From assembly GCF_027111275.1 (NCBI RefSeq), contig NZ_CP114286.1:3396501-3460500 (forward strand): DNA of 64,000 nucleotides, read 5' to 3'. This document shows, piece after piece, positions 17,901-26,210 of the stretch. Every line of letters begins with the position of its first letter. The stretch's first letter is position 1. This stretch comes from Flavobacterium luteolum (GTDB taxonomy: Bacteria > Bacteroidota > Bacteroidia > Flavobacteriales > Flavobacteriaceae). The notes beneath the pieces were generated by a model that did no database searches, had not been told where the DNA came from, and worked only from the letters and a program-made list of their open reading frames with translations. A program made the translations under genes and the position numbers.

Positions 17901-18017
17901 GTTGATATCAGTCAGCGCTGCTGCCGTGGCTCCGCTTGCCGATGCCTGCTTTATCAGATCATCCAGCGGAATAGTGCCGTAGCGAAGGGAATGAAAAGAG
18001 TGGCAGTTGAGAAACAT
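14964..18017 (-). CDS. dnaE2: DNA polymerase III alpha subunit, short DnaE/ImuC-like
   Basis: This 1017-residue C-family polymerase starts with a PHP domain (MFLNCHSFHSLRYGT, then ALTDINTVTGI). The palm carries the catalytic triplet in PDFDID (Asp345, Asp347, Asp349) followed by WSWKERDVI. The helix-hairpin region and a C-terminal OB-fold region are present, but the long tau-binding tail of replicative DnaE (about 1160-1500 residues) is not. Several PHP metal residues differ from the active consensus, so proofreading is doubtful. It lies 3 nt after a Y-family polymerase gene, the ImuB-ImuC type pairing of mutagenesis cassettes in which the DnaE protein extends over lesions. No ImuA is seen. 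It probably belongs to ICE cargo for damage tolerance. Confidence 0.88.
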   Translation of the reverse strand: MFLNCHSFHSLRYGTIPLDDLIKQASASGATAAALTDINTVTGIYDFIKGCEGLGIKPLVGIEFRSEHKFRYIGLAKNAAGLAQMNRFLTDHNFSGAPLPEKAPAIEAAYFIYTLENAPADLSENEFIGIQPDQLGRLFMPGLKKKISKMVVLQPVVFRTKREYNLHRILRAVDLNELLSKLGQDDCCRKTDMMIPQAELVNLYKDYPQIIRNTEDIIERCNFKYDFESPKNKKHYTKNKKGDIALLTTLAEEGLAWRYGRHNDQAKARVEKELKVINDLEFSGYFLITWDIIRYSNSRGFLHIGRGSGANSIIAYCLGITDICPLELDLYFERFLNENRKSPPDFDIDWSWKERDVILKYIFDRYGYENVAFCGTNVEFKYRSIFREVGKVFGLPKDELDMLAKNPMKLQQTNSIVKLVQEYGMMLEKYPNMRSMHSCGILISEEPLTNYTPLEMPPKGFPIVLFDMHTAEDIGFDKFDILSQRGIGHIDDTVKLIEKNKGLRINIRDTRLSKNEHSANVYLAEGRTIGCFYIESPAMRGLLRRLKCDNYKTLVAASSIIRPGVAQSGMMKEYIFRHNNPSKFEYFHPVFEQQLGETYGIMVYQEDVIKIALHYGGLSAADGDILRRAMSGKGRSKATLQKVKDDFFISAAAKGHPEELSREIYRQIESFAGYSFCKAHSASYAVESYQSLYLKVHYPIEFMVAVINNQGGFYRTEIYVHEARMAGAKIHAPCVNKSEYETALYGLDIYLGFMHLQGLDSKLSQFIAFERGRNGIYKSLEDFINRVPMGIENVKVLVFIGAFRFTGKAKNELLVQVSLLMNNFKPENRGLMLIREPAKEFRLPVLERSVFEDAFDEIELLNFPISCSVFDLLQTRHRGDVMVRDLLKYHKRQVRMLAYLISTKQVPTKKGNMYFGTWIDHEGAYFDTAHFPDSLANNPFQGGGCYLLLGTVEIDYHFPTITISRMAKMPFIPDPRYSDSDKRFTTQHNIKQDVSSTHRKPYPQEHEINLPRHRMKF

Positions 18018-18020
18018 GAT

Positions 18021-19202
18021 TTATTTTTTACGTTTTAAAATTTCGTCTTTATTATTGGGTTTAAAAGAGGCGCCGGCGCATCTCATCACGGCATCAAATC
18101 CGTAACGGCTCTTCATTCTGTCCATTGCCTGATATAGGGCAAGCATTTCTTCGGTGTCATTGAAAAGGTCAATCTGATAGGTTCCCCTGACCAGACCGCT
18201 GAAACGGATTCCGACAAGCCGCAGCCTCATTCTGCGCTGATAGAGTTTGGCAAAGAGGTCCGTCACAGTCTGGGTAAGAATATGATCGGCAGAGGTGTAC
18301 TGTACCCTGGACTGTTTGGTTTCTGTATCAAAATTGGCATACCTTATCTTGACAGTCACAGTTGATGCGAGCCACTGCTCTGCACGCAGCTGGTAGGCCA
18401 GCTTTTCCACCATGCCCTGCAGGATCCTATTTAATTTCAATACATCAATAGTGTCCTGTGAAAAGGTATGTTCGGTTGAAATTGATTTTCTTTCCGTATA
18501 AGGCTCAACGGGAGTGTTGTCGATCCCATTGGCTTTTTTCCAAAGTTCGGTGCCGTTTTTGCCAATCATCTGCTGCAATGATTCGGCCGGCATTTCAGAA
18601 AGCGTCCGGATGGTGCGGATTCCGATGCGCGAGAGCAGCTGGAATGTTTTCTCGCCCACCATCGGAATTTTTCGGATGGAGAGCGGGTTTAAAAATGACT
18701 GCACAAGATGTTCGGGTATTTCGAGATTCTGTTTCTGTTTTCCTTCACCGGTTCCGATTTTAGAAACGGTCTTATTGATGGAAAGCGCAAAGGTGAGGGG
18801 CAGGCCCGTTTCCTTTGTGATGCGGCTGGCGAGCTCGTCTGTCCATTTATAGCTGCCGTAGAATTTATCCATTCCCGTAATATCAAGATAAAATTCATCT
18901 ATGCTCGCTTTTTCGACTACCGGAGCTTTCTCCTGAATAATTTCGGTGATGTCATGGGAAAGCCGCGAGTATAATTCCATATCGCCTTTCATAATCTTGG
19001 CCTGGGGGCAGAGCTTCATTGCCATGTGTATCGGCATGGCTGAACGCACGCCAAATCGACGCGCTTCATAGGAGCAGGAAGCCACTACGCCTCTATCGCC
19101 TCCGCCTATTATCAAGGGAATCCCGTTGAGCTCAGAGTTGGTAAGCCTTTCGCAGGAAACAAAAAAAGTATTCATGTCAATATGTACAATTGCCCGGCTC
19201 AT
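18021..19202 (-). CDS. dinB: Y-family DNA polymerase (DinB/Pol IV-like)
   Basis: This protein of about 393 residues starts at MSRAIVHIDMNTFFVSCE; an ATG two codons earlier (19208) is equally possible. It has the palm Asp in HIDMN, the fingers motif YEARRFGVRSAMP, the catalytic SIDEFYLDI motif, the helix-hairpin-helix region (IPMVGEKTFQLLSRIGI) and a little-finger domain. It ends in a basic tail (EILKRKK) with no obvious beta-clamp motif. The family copies across damaged bases. It forms an operon with dnaE2, 3 nt apart. The region just upstream contains an inverted repeat suited to an SOS-type repressor. Confidence 0.92.
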   Translation of the reverse strand: MSRAIVHIDMNTFFVSCERLTNSELNGIPLIIGGGDRGVVASCSYEARRFGVRSAMPIHMAMKLCPQAKIMKGDMELYSRLSHDITEIIQEKAPVVEKASIDEFYLDITGMDKFYGSYKWTDELASRITKETGLPLTFALSINKTVSKIGTGEGKQKQNLEIPEHLVQSFLNPLSIRKIPMVGEKTFQLLSRIGIRTIRTLSEMPAESLQQMIGKNGTELWKKANGIDNTPVEPYTERKSISTEHTFSQDTIDVLKLNRILQGMVEKLAYQLRAEQWLASTVTVKIRYANFDTETKQSRVQYTSADHILTQTVTDLFAKLYQRRMRLRLVGIRFSGLVRGTYQIDLFNDTEEMLALYQAMDRMKSRYGFDAVMRCAGASFKPNNKDEILKRKK

Positions 19203-19242
19203 AATCATTTCTTTTATACGGGTCAAAATTAGTACAGATAGT

Positions 19243-19266
19243 AACATTTTTTAAAAATAAAATGTT
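19243..19266. promoter_or_regulatory. Inverted repeat AACATTTT-N8-AAAATGTT, candidate SOS-type operator
   Basis: Perfect 8-bp arms (19243-19250 and 19259-19266) with an 8-bp centre lie 41-64 nt upstream of the dinB start. Flanking bases extend imperfect symmetry (TAGaAC ... GTtaCTA on the minus strand). The GAAC/GTT-like ends recall LexA-type boxes. No regulator gene is adjacent, so a chromosomal LexA-like repressor would be the binder (inference). Confidence 0.5.
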
Positions 19267-19602
19267 CTAAATAATAACAAAAATAAAAATAGCTTATTTT
19301 ATTGGTGCTTCCAAAATATCCAAAAATTGATGTTTTTAGGTTTATTCAGAATTTACGGCGGATTGAATCCTGGGATCAAATGACAGGAAAAATAATTTTC
19401 AAAAGCGCTGCAGAAGGTCTTGAATAAGAATTTAGTTAAGGCAGGGGATAATGAAAATAAAAGAATTATTTCCAGTGCAATACTATGTGCATTTGAACCG
19501 CCTGTTAGAGGCGGCATCAAAGGAATATAACCCTGCAAGTAAGTAAAATTAATTAGGCTGGAATTGTAATTACGTGCCAGTAGCAGCAATAATACAGCGC
19601 GT
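19267..19602. other. Gene-free region between dinB promoter and DUF6965 gene
   Basis: This 336-bp stretch holds no convincing gene. A small hairpin, CCGCCT-GTTAG-AGGCGG, lies at 19498-19514. A 99-codon frame on the minus strand overlaps the DUF6965 gene and has no sensible protein character. Confidence 0.4.
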
Positions 19603-19839
19603 TTATTCGGATTGATTTTCGCTTTTGGTTTCCTGATGGCTTCGTTTGACAAGCATATAAAAATCCTTTAGATGCCACCATGCCGGGCACATATCAAGAC
19701 TTCCCTTAAAATTCCCAATAGTCGAATAGCAGCTTTTGAGAAAAACCTGCGAATCGGTGATCTTTGCCCATGGTTTCCAATCCACTTCCTTGGGAGGAGG
19801 AGAGGCCTCAAAATAGCGTTTTATTTCATCGGGAGTCAT
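19603..19839 (-). CDS. DUF6965-like small protein
   Basis: This 78-residue protein starts MTPDEIKRYFEASPPPKEV, a pattern I associate with DUF6965, a small family common on Bacteroidota conjugative elements: an N-terminal helix, a Pro-rich turn, a helix with ITD...FL.S, and a C-terminal basic helix. Its function is unknown. It stands alone downstream of the mobilization genes on the same strand (about 220 nt after the coupling-protein stop). Confidence 0.6.
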   Translation of the reverse strand: MTPDEIKRYFEASPPPKEVDWKPWAKITDSQVFLKSCYSTIGNFKGSLDMCPAWWHLKDFYMLVKRSHQETKSENQSE

Positions 19840-20060
19840 ACGGCAAAATTAAGCAAAAAGTCCAAGTGCGGCAAGCCTGGGGATGATTTTGAAGCTTAAA
19901 ATCCGAGGACGTTTTACCCCATAATCGTTACCAGCCTAAAGGCCATCGATTTATATTTTAAATGAAATCAATAAAAAAATAAACTTCCAGTTTTATCTTG
20001 TGAAGGTTTTCTGGAAGGATGCAGTTCCACTGCCGAAAATGGAGAAAACTACCAACTTTT

Positions 20061-22040
20061 TTACTTTTTTTTCAAAATCAGGTGCAGGCGGCTGTGGTCT
20101 TCAGAAATTGCATTGATTTCAGATTCTGCAAGTTCCTGAATATCATTTTTAACCTGCCCATACATTCTCTCCACCATGGTACTGTTCAAAGTCCGGACAG
20201 CTGGAAAATCCTTGTAGTTTTCTGTTTCTTTTTGCAGTGATTTATGGTCGTTCAGGATTTCTGAGTGGAATGTTTTCAGTTCAATCCGGCAATCGGGATT
20301 GTCGGCGGTCATACCTACAAATTCACCTGAACTGAGACAGGAAATCTTTGAGGCAGGAACTGCTGATTCAAGCTGGCGAGAGCGGCTGATTGAGGTATCT
20401 GAGCTGTTGATGGAAAGGCTTTCACGGTCCTGCATAATTCTGCCAAAGCGTTCTGAAAGCTGCTTGGCAGTGTCGCCGGAAACCTGTCCGGAAATAATAT
20501 TTCCCGTGATGTTCATTATCACATCAGCAAGTTCGCGCCCATAATCTTTCTTAAGCTGGCTCAGGTCCTGTATACCAAGACTGGTGGCCACTTTATTGCT
20601 GCGGGCAGTGGCGATCAGACTGTCGATATTGTTGAGGTAGACGGTTGGAAATTCGTCAAAAATCAGACTGCTTTTGAGTTTGTCCTTCTGGTTGACCTGC
20701 TTAATGAGGCGGTTGATATAAAGCGAGAGCACAGCTCCGTATGTCTGTATTTTTTGCGGGTTGTTTCCCATACAGATTATTTTCGGCTTCAACGGATTAT
20801 TGATGTCGAGATTAAAATCATTGCCCGACAATACATAGTAGAGCTGAGGGGACGAAAGCCTTGACATGGCAATTTTAGCCGATGCAATCTGCCCCTCCAA
20901 TTGCTCATTTGCTTCGTTGAGGTAGGCGCTGACAAATGGATTGATCAAAACTTCAATTTCTTTTTCACATCGCAGCAGGGTAAAGAGGTTATGGTATTCG
21001 AGCTGCATGAGCTCAATTACATGAGGCAGGGTGCAGTATTCTCCATTATTGTATTTTTTCAGGTACCATATAACGGCAGTCAAAAAATTGATGGGCGATT
21101 CTACAAAAAAGTCTCCCTGTTTTTTGATCCATTCGCGATTAAGCCCCAAAAGGATAGTGCGCGCCGATTCAGCTGCATCAGTAATGTCTGTCATGGATGA
21201 AGGTTCCAGCGGGTTGCATCTGTGGGAGCGGTTGAGGTCGTCAAAATTGATGACAAAAAACTGTGGCTCTACGCGATAGATATGCCTGTATTTCAGATAC
21301 GCATTATAGGTTATTTTAGTGAGGTCATCAAATTTGAAATCATAGACAAACATTGTAAAACCTTTCGAGATATGCTGGGTTATGATGTGGCGTATTACAA
21401 AATAGGATTTGCCTGATCCGGGAGATCCGCATACCAGCAGCCCGCGAAACGGGTTTATAATGTTGATCCAGCTTTTTCGGACTTTGTCCTTGAGTCGATA
21501 CTGCGCCGGGAGATTGATGGAATACTCATTCTGTAAAAGTCTTTCCTCCTGCGGAAATGTCTCATTTTCCTTATTGAAAATGTCCTTGCCCGATAAGGAC
21601 CTGCTGATGATTCTGGTAAGAAGCGTTCCGCCGGTGATTATCAGCAGAAAGCCCAGTGATGCAATAAGGATATAAAATGCGAATGCATAATCAAATTCAA
21701 GCCATAAAATGAACCCGCTGCCAAAATAAAACAGCAGTCCAGAAAACACAAAATATAATGCTGTTTTAGTTTTCAGTTTTTCATTTTTTCGTCCCCGTGC
21801 TCCTAAAAGTGAAATGAAAACAAATAGGAGCGCCAGGAGCTTGGATTTTTGAAAATGACTGAAGAGTCCTGCCTTAAAAATATTCTCCAGAATCCTATCG
21901 CTGAATTTAGATCTGAAATCCAATTGCTCAAAAAAGCTGTAGCCGTAATAATAAAAATGCAGAGCCAGCAGCAGTATGCTGATCAGCCTTGTCATGTCTA
22001 AAATTTTTCGCAGTGCCTGTTCATTTTCTCCTGTCTGCAT
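20061..22040 (-). CDS. mobC: Type IV coupling protein (MobC/TraG/VirD4-like, YWFCY domain)
   Basis: This 659-residue protein begins MQTGENEQALRKILDMTRL, typical of the YWFCY-type N-terminus of Bacteroidota coupling proteins, with membrane segments at about 18-32, 66-80, 93-115 and 120-142. Walker A is GSPGSGKS at 205-212, and the Walker B-like strand is SLIFDEFP before the YLNNIDSLIATARSN stretch. The family is the inner-membrane ATPase that links relaxosome to secretion channel. It lies 22 nt after mobB in the mobA-mobB-mobC order seen in Bacteroides CTnDOT-type elements. Confidence 0.9.
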   Translation of the reverse strand: MQTGENEQALRKILDMTRLISILLLALHFYYYGYSFFEQLDFRSKFSDRILENIFKAGLFSHFQKSKLLALLFVFISLLGARGRKNEKLKTKTALYFVFSGLLFYFGSGFILWLEFDYAFAFYILIASLGFLLIITGGTLLTRIISRSLSGKDIFNKENETFPQEERLLQNEYSINLPAQYRLKDKVRKSWINIINPFRGLLVCGSPGSGKSYFVIRHIITQHISKGFTMFVYDFKFDDLTKITYNAYLKYRHIYRVEPQFFVINFDDLNRSHRCNPLEPSSMTDITDAAESARTILLGLNREWIKKQGDFFVESPINFLTAVIWYLKKYNNGEYCTLPHVIELMQLEYHNLFTLLRCEKEIEVLINPFVSAYLNEANEQLEGQIASAKIAMSRLSSPQLYYVLSGNDFNLDINNPLKPKIICMGNNPQKIQTYGAVLSLYINRLIKQVNQKDKLKSSLIFDEFPTVYLNNIDSLIATARSNKVATSLGIQDLSQLKKDYGRELADVIMNITGNIISGQVSGDTAKQLSERFGRIMQDRESLSINSSDTSISRSRQLESAVPASKISCLSSGEFVGMTADNPDCRIELKTFHSEILNDHKSLQKETENYKDFPAVRTLNSTMVERMYGQVKNDIQELAESEINAISEDHSRLHLILKKK

Positions 22041-22062
22041 AACTGTTGTTTTTTAAGTGTTG

Positions 22063-23346
22063 TCAATTATTTGAAAGGCCTTTTCTTTTCCTTTTTTTCT
22101 TTTTCCTTTTAAAATCTGTCCCAGGATTGCTGCCTGGAAACTCCCTTTCAAAAAGTTTGGTGATCAGTTCTTCCAACAAAGGGATCGATTGTTTTTTCAA
22201 GGCCAGAGAGTCCTGCAGTTCCATTATTGCCGTTATAGGTTTGGGAAGCTTGGCCCGGTCGGAAAAAATAGCATTATAGGCTTCTGTTTCTTCCTTTCTG
22301 CAGCACTGCACTATAGCTGCAGCCGAGAATTCTTTTCCAAGCTCACTGCCGTTGCAGACCTGTCTCGAGACATGGTCCACATAGGTAAGTCCATACAAAG
22401 TTCCATTTTGCGCAAATCTTTTAACCATTGCAATTCCCTGCTGCTCCAAAGCTTGAGATAGTTCATTTATAGAGGGCTTATCAGAGCGCAGCACAGTACG
22501 GACAGCATTCTTTATCCTGATTCCCGGTCTGGGATTTTCAAGGATGTTTTCCTGGAATTTTTTCTCCAGAAATCCAAGCGTCGGACGGTTGTGGAAATCA
22601 CTTGCTTTGATAGGAACGCCGATCGGCATCCCATCAGCATCAAGTATGCGGTAGACAAGCCCTCCGTTTTTTAAAATGCGGGAATTCTCAGAGCCATTGT
22701 CGGCCTTTACATTATAGAGATTAAGAACAGCATTCAGCTGCGGCAGGCTCTTGTACTGATAGGTGTTGATTACAAAATCCAACACTTGCGAAATAGCTTT
22801 TTTAGACTGGATTTTTCCATATTTTACAGCCTGTGCACCAATAGGCAGCAGATTCTCGGCAATCTGTTTTTCCCTGCCTTGCGCTTTGATGAGAATAAAA
22901 TCCTGTTCTATCTTTTTTCGGACCGCTTCGGACTGGTTGCGTCCGATATTCTGCATGTCGATCCTTTTGCCGTCAGGTCCTACTTTAATCGATATTATGT
23001 GAATATGCGGATGTGCGGCATCATGATGCTGATAGACAAGATAAGGCTGGCCTTCGAAACCGATTCCAGCCATATATTCAGATGCGATTCTCATTAATTT
23101 TTCAGCGGTCAGATCTTTTTCTGAAGGATGGAAATTCAGGGAAATATGCACGCTTCCCCGCTTTACATTTTCATTTAGCTCCAATTGCCGAAGCAGCAGA
23201 TTTATCTTTAAGGCACTGCTGAGCTGGTCATGATCTGCAGGATAATTTCCCTGGCCGATGCATAGGGCATCACCCGTGGAAACCTTGTTCTCATTGTAAT
23301 GGAAAATGCGGCGCATAGATCGTCCTGTTTTTATTACTGCAACCAT
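22063..23346 (-). CDS. mobB: Relaxase/mobilization nuclease (MobB-like, MOBP-type)
   Basis: This 427-residue protein has the relaxase motifs: an N-terminal RIFHYNENKV with Tyr17 as candidate nucleophile, and the metal-binding HxHxH site HPHIHI at 112-116 preceded by YQHHDA. It nicks oriT and pilots the strand into the recipient. The C-terminus is a very basic Lys/Arg run (RKKKKRKRKG), likely DNA-binding. It overlaps the mobA stop by 13 nt. The nearby strong inverted repeats upstream of mobA are the natural oriT candidates. Confidence 0.92.
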   Translation of the reverse strand: MVAVIKTGRSMRRIFHYNENKVSTGDALCIGQGNYPADHDQLSSALKINLLLRQLELNENVKRGSVHISLNFHPSEKDLTAEKLMRIASEYMAGIGFEGQPYLVYQHHDAAHPHIHIISIKVGPDGKRIDMQNIGRNQSEAVRKKIEQDFILIKAQGREKQIAENLLPIGAQAVKYGKIQSKKAISQVLDFVINTYQYKSLPQLNAVLNLYNVKADNGSENSRILKNGGLVYRILDADGMPIGVPIKASDFHNRPTLGFLEKKFQENILENPRPGIRIKNAVRTVLRSDKPSINELSQALEQQGIAMVKRFAQNGTLYGLTYVDHVSRQVCNGSELGKEFSAAAIVQCCRKEETEAYNAIFSDRAKLPKPITAIMELQDSLALKKQSIPLLEELITKLFEREFPGSNPGTDFKRKKKKRKRKGLSNN

Positions 23347-23723
23347 TTTTCAGCCATTTTAAATACACAGATTTTTATTTTTTCAATAGATTCGAAAAGC
23401 ATTTTTTTATCTTCCTCATATGACAATATCCAGTTTTTGAAATCAGGGACATGCTGCAGGGAGTGCAGTTTTCTGACGGCCTGATTGTAGTTGCTGCCCA
23501 CAGCATTTAGATCATTGCGGAGGCGGTTTATCTCAGCAATAAAATCATCAATGGACTGGTTCCGGTATTTTAAGACAACGGGTTTTTCAAGAAGATTTTT
23601 TCTTGCAAAATCACTCAGCTTTGGACAGATTGATTTTTCAAATCTGCTTCTTAGAAGATTCATCTCTGACGGGGTCAGCCGCAGATGAATCCATTTGGTT
23701 CGGTTCGTATCTTCCTTTTTCAT
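23334..23723 (-). CDS. mobA: Relaxosome accessory protein (MobA/MobC-like)
   Basis: This 129-residue protein starts at ATG 23723 (MKKEDTNRTKWIHLRLTPSE), giving the ribbon-helix-helix-like N-terminus expected for relaxosome proteins; the longer in-frame extension encodes no plausible protein and covers a hairpin. Later segments (NRLRNDLNAVGSNYNQAVRKL) match the bacterial mobilization MobC family. It binds oriT and helps the relaxase. Its stop overlaps mobB by 13 nt, and it is the first gene of the mob operon. Confidence 0.85.
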   Translation of the reverse strand: MKKEDTNRTKWIHLRLTPSEMNLLRSRFEKSICPKLSDFARKNLLEKPVVLKYRNQSIDDFIAEINRLRNDLNAVGSNYNQAVRKLHSLQHVPDFKNWILSYEEDKKMLFESIEKIKICVFKMAEKWLQ

Positions 23724-23799
23724 TTTATCTCCTTTTTCATTAACTGATCGAATTTCTATCTGGAGAATTCTCTGCCGGCGAGTTTCGAGCCAAATGGCA

Positions 23800-23835
23800 G
23801 CCAGATATCGGTTGTGATACAACCGGACATCTGGC
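23800..23835. other. Two-tier hairpin upstream of mobA (oriT or operator candidate)
   Basis: Outer arms GCCAGAT (23800-23806) / ATCTGGC (23829-23835) enclose inner arms CGGTTGT (23809-23815) / ACAACCG (23819-23825) with a 3-nt loop. The structure sits 77-112 nt upstream of the mobA start. Hairpins next to relaxosome genes are the usual form of an oriT. It could instead be an operator for MobA autoregulation. Confidence 0.55.
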
Positions 23836-23971
23836 CGATTGCAGGAACGAGGCAATCCTTGAGCTTATTTTAAGATTTCACGACCTGAAATAGGGCAAAA
23901 AAAGGACTTTTGAAGATCTATGCGCCTTTGCAGATTTCCCATTTTTCGCAACCCGTTTTTTTCCTCATACG

Positions 23972-24014
23972 AATTTACGCAAGGGCATCGGATCCAGAGC
24001 ATCATGCGTAAATT
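23972..24014. other. 10-bp inverted repeat, second oriT/operator candidate
   Basis: AATTTACGCA (23972-23981) and TGCGTAAATT (24005-24014) are perfect arms around a 23-nt centre. The repeat lies in the 361-bp gene-free stretch between mobA (minus) and the plus-strand gene at 24085, so it may serve either transfer initiation or divergent promoters. Confidence 0.5.
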
Positions 24015-24084
24015 TTACTTATGATGATCTGCCGGCGCATCCTTAACTTTATCCTTTGATTTATTAATTTAAAACATTGAAATT

Positions 24085-24375
24085 ATGATTACAAAAAATG
24101 ATGTTGCCAAGGTTTTTGACACTGTTTTGAGCAGTCCTGGCATGAGCGAGCCGGTGAGGATTGATTTGAAAATTTCAAGAAAAAACGTGCTGCTGTTAAG
24201 CTGCATGATTGAACATGGGCTGCTGCTGGAAAAAGACTCTGGAAGCCTGCTGGGGAATATTTCCGAAGAAGGGCTTTCTGATCTGAAAAACATAGCGCAG
24301 GACTTTCTGGAGAAGGCAGGCCTGGTCGAGCTGAACCAGAAACTTTCCGCAATCGGGGAGTCAATCAAAGCCTAA
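24085..24375 (+). CDS. Small helical protein next to mob region, function unknown
   Basis: This 96-residue protein (starts MITKNDVAKVFDTVLSSPGM) is all-helical by composition, with Leu-rich amphipathic helices and no signal peptide. I do not recognise a family. It diverges from mobA across the oriT-candidate region, which suggests a conjugation-linked or regulatory role. Its start is well placed after an AT-rich leader. Confidence 0.6.
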   Translation: MITKNDVAKVFDTVLSSPGMSEPVRIDLKISRKNVLLLSCMIEHGLLLEKDSGSLLGNISEEGLSDLKNIAQDFLEKAGLVELNQKLSAIGESIKA

Positions 24376-24521
24376 AATCAGAGTCTAGTATCAAACAAAA
24401 ACTCCTTTTTATATGCCTGCAGATCTGCAGGCATATTTTCATTATGGCCACTGGCATAAAATTGCCTGATTTTCAAAACTTTTAGCTTGATTTTCATAGT
24501 ATCTGTCAGAAATATCCCAAC

Positions 24522-24529
24522 TACTTTTG
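24522..24529 (+). promoter_or_regulatory. Candidate Bacteroidota -7 box TACTTTTG
   Basis: TACTTTTG fits the Bacteroidota -7 consensus TAnnTTTG and lies 63 nt upstream of the MauE/DoxX start. No TTTG -33 box stands at the standard distance, so support is partial. Confidence 0.35.
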
Positions 24530-24592
24530 TATAAGATTTTTATGCCTATCCAAATAAAATCCAGGTTATTTTTTAATTGAAAAATTAAGATC

Positions 24593-26128
24593 ATGAATTC
24601 GAAAGCCAATGCAAAAAGTGTTATTGTACAGATAATTTGTCTTCTATATGTTTTGCTGTTTGTGTATGCTGCAGCGAGCAAATTATTTGACTTTGAAAAT
24701 TTTCAGGTACAGGTAGGACAGTCACCGCTCTTAAGTGCATTTGCCGGATGGATATCCTGGACAGTGCCGCTTTCTGAGCTAATAATTGCTTTGATGCTGC
24801 TGATTCCAAAATTCAGAAATCCAGCACTGCTTGCTTCGTTAAGCCTTATGTCCATGTTTACGGTTTATATTTATATAGTACTTCATTACAGTTCCTTTGT
24901 ACCGTGTTCATGTGGCGGGATATTGGAGAAAATGAGCTGGAATGCGCATCTGATATTTAACATTGCATTTGTATTATTGGCGATTTTAGCCATACTGCTT
25001 CAAAGGGCATATTTTGAGGACAGGCTATGGCCCCGCAAGTGCTCCATCCAGATCAAGATTTTGGGCTGCCTGCTACTTAGCGCAGCAACTATCATAGTAC
25101 TATTTTTATGGTCAGACGGTATAATGCGTTATGAGAATCCATTTATCAGACGCTATCCAAATCATGCCGCGACTCCTCTTGATCAGAAGGACCTTAAATT
25201 CAATTCCTACTATTTTGCCGGCTTTGCCAAGGGGCGCTTATACCTTGGAAATGTTACAGCACCGCTTGAGCTTTTATCATTTGATGCAGAACTCAACAAT
25301 CCGCGAAATGAAAAGATCATTTTTGATCCTAAAGATATTCCATTCACCAGAGTCAAGATAAATGTTGATGGTCCGTATTTTTTCCTTAAGGATGGCAGCG
25401 TACCAATAATATTCAGAGGAAGCACTTCGGATTGGAAAATCCGCACTGAATTCAGAGGGCTGCCATACTTTGACCTGGCCGAACCATTTGACGGCAATAC
25501 GGTCGTTTTCCGATCCAATAATGCAAAGAATCAGGACAATATCATTGGTTTGTACCAAAAGGAAAACGTACAAAAGATTACATACAGGAATTCTTTTTTG
25601 CAAAAACAGATTGATGGTATTTTCGATACCGACGGAAAGCTGCTATATGACGTACAAACGGATAAAATTGTGTATGTCTATTTTTATAGGAACGAATTTA
25701 TCGTTGCCGATAAAAAAGGGAATATTAACTACAGAGGGCACACCATTGACACCATAAGCAAAGCGAAAATAAAAGTTTCAAACCTGGAAAACGGAACAGT
25801 CAGAAAAATGTCAGCACCGCCTTTGATTGTAAATTCAAACGCTGCAGTCTTCCGAAATCTGCTTTTTATACATTCAAAAATAAAGGGCAGATATGAAAGC
25901 GGCAAATTATGGGACCAGGGTTTCATTATAGACGTTTATGACATAAACAGGAATGCCTATCTTATGAGTTTTCCGATTTACGGCATAGGCAAGGAGAAGC
26001 TAAAATCCTTTGTGGTGACTTCTTCTTATCTATACGCCATCATTGGCAGGGACATAGTGATATATGACCTGAAATCAACGCTTAAAAGAGAAATGAAACT
26101 TGCTGCTCCGGCTGTGGATCAGCAATGA
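24593..26128 (+). CDS. MauE/DoxX-type redox-associated membrane protein with C-terminal extracytoplasmic domain
   Basis: This 511-residue protein has five predicted membrane segments in residues 8-190, matching the MauE/DoxX family (LLFVYAAASKLFDFENF, then a second helix and an FVPCSCGG loop). The Cys-Ser-Cys in that loop is a plausible redox or quinone-linked dithiol. Residues about 190-505 form a beta-rich domain that I expect to be outside the inner membrane, with repeated strand patterns as in beta-propellers. MauE is required for disulfide maturation of methylamine dehydrogenase in other bacteria. Here the next gene encodes a four-cysteine peptide, so a role in its oxidation is a fair inference. 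The same strand and 82-nt spacing suggest one operon. Confidence 0.75.
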   Translation: MNSKANAKSVIVQIICLLYVLLFVYAAASKLFDFENFQVQVGQSPLLSAFAGWISWTVPLSELIIALMLLIPKFRNPALLASLSLMSMFTVYIYIVLHYSSFVPCSCGGILEKMSWNAHLIFNIAFVLLAILAILLQRAYFEDRLWPRKCSIQIKILGCLLLSAATIIVLFLWSDGIMRYENPFIRRYPNHAATPLDQKDLKFNSYYFAGFAKGRLYLGNVTAPLELLSFDAELNNPRNEKIIFDPKDIPFTRVKINVDGPYFFLKDGSVPIIFRGSTSDWKIRTEFRGLPYFDLAEPFDGNTVVFRSNNAKNQDNIIGLYQKENVQKITYRNSFLQKQIDGIFDTDGKLLYDVQTDKIVYVYFYRNEFIVADKKGNINYRGHTIDTISKAKIKVSNLENGTVRKMSAPPLIVNSNAAVFRNLLFIHSKIKGRYESGKLWDQGFIIDVYDINRNAYLMSFPIYGIGKEKLKSFVVTSSYLYAIIGRDIVIYDLKSTLKREMKLAAPAVDQQ

Positions 26129-26210
26129 AGATATACCGGCCAGTATCAGGAAAAAAGATCGAAAACCTGTAGAAAAAAGTAGGTCAATGTTTAATTTAAT
26201 ATTTATTATT

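Noticed and set aside
19353..19652. 99-codon minus-strand frame between dinB and the DUF6965 gene
   Set aside because: It overlaps the DUF6965 gene in another frame, and its product has no family-like pattern or plausible start context.
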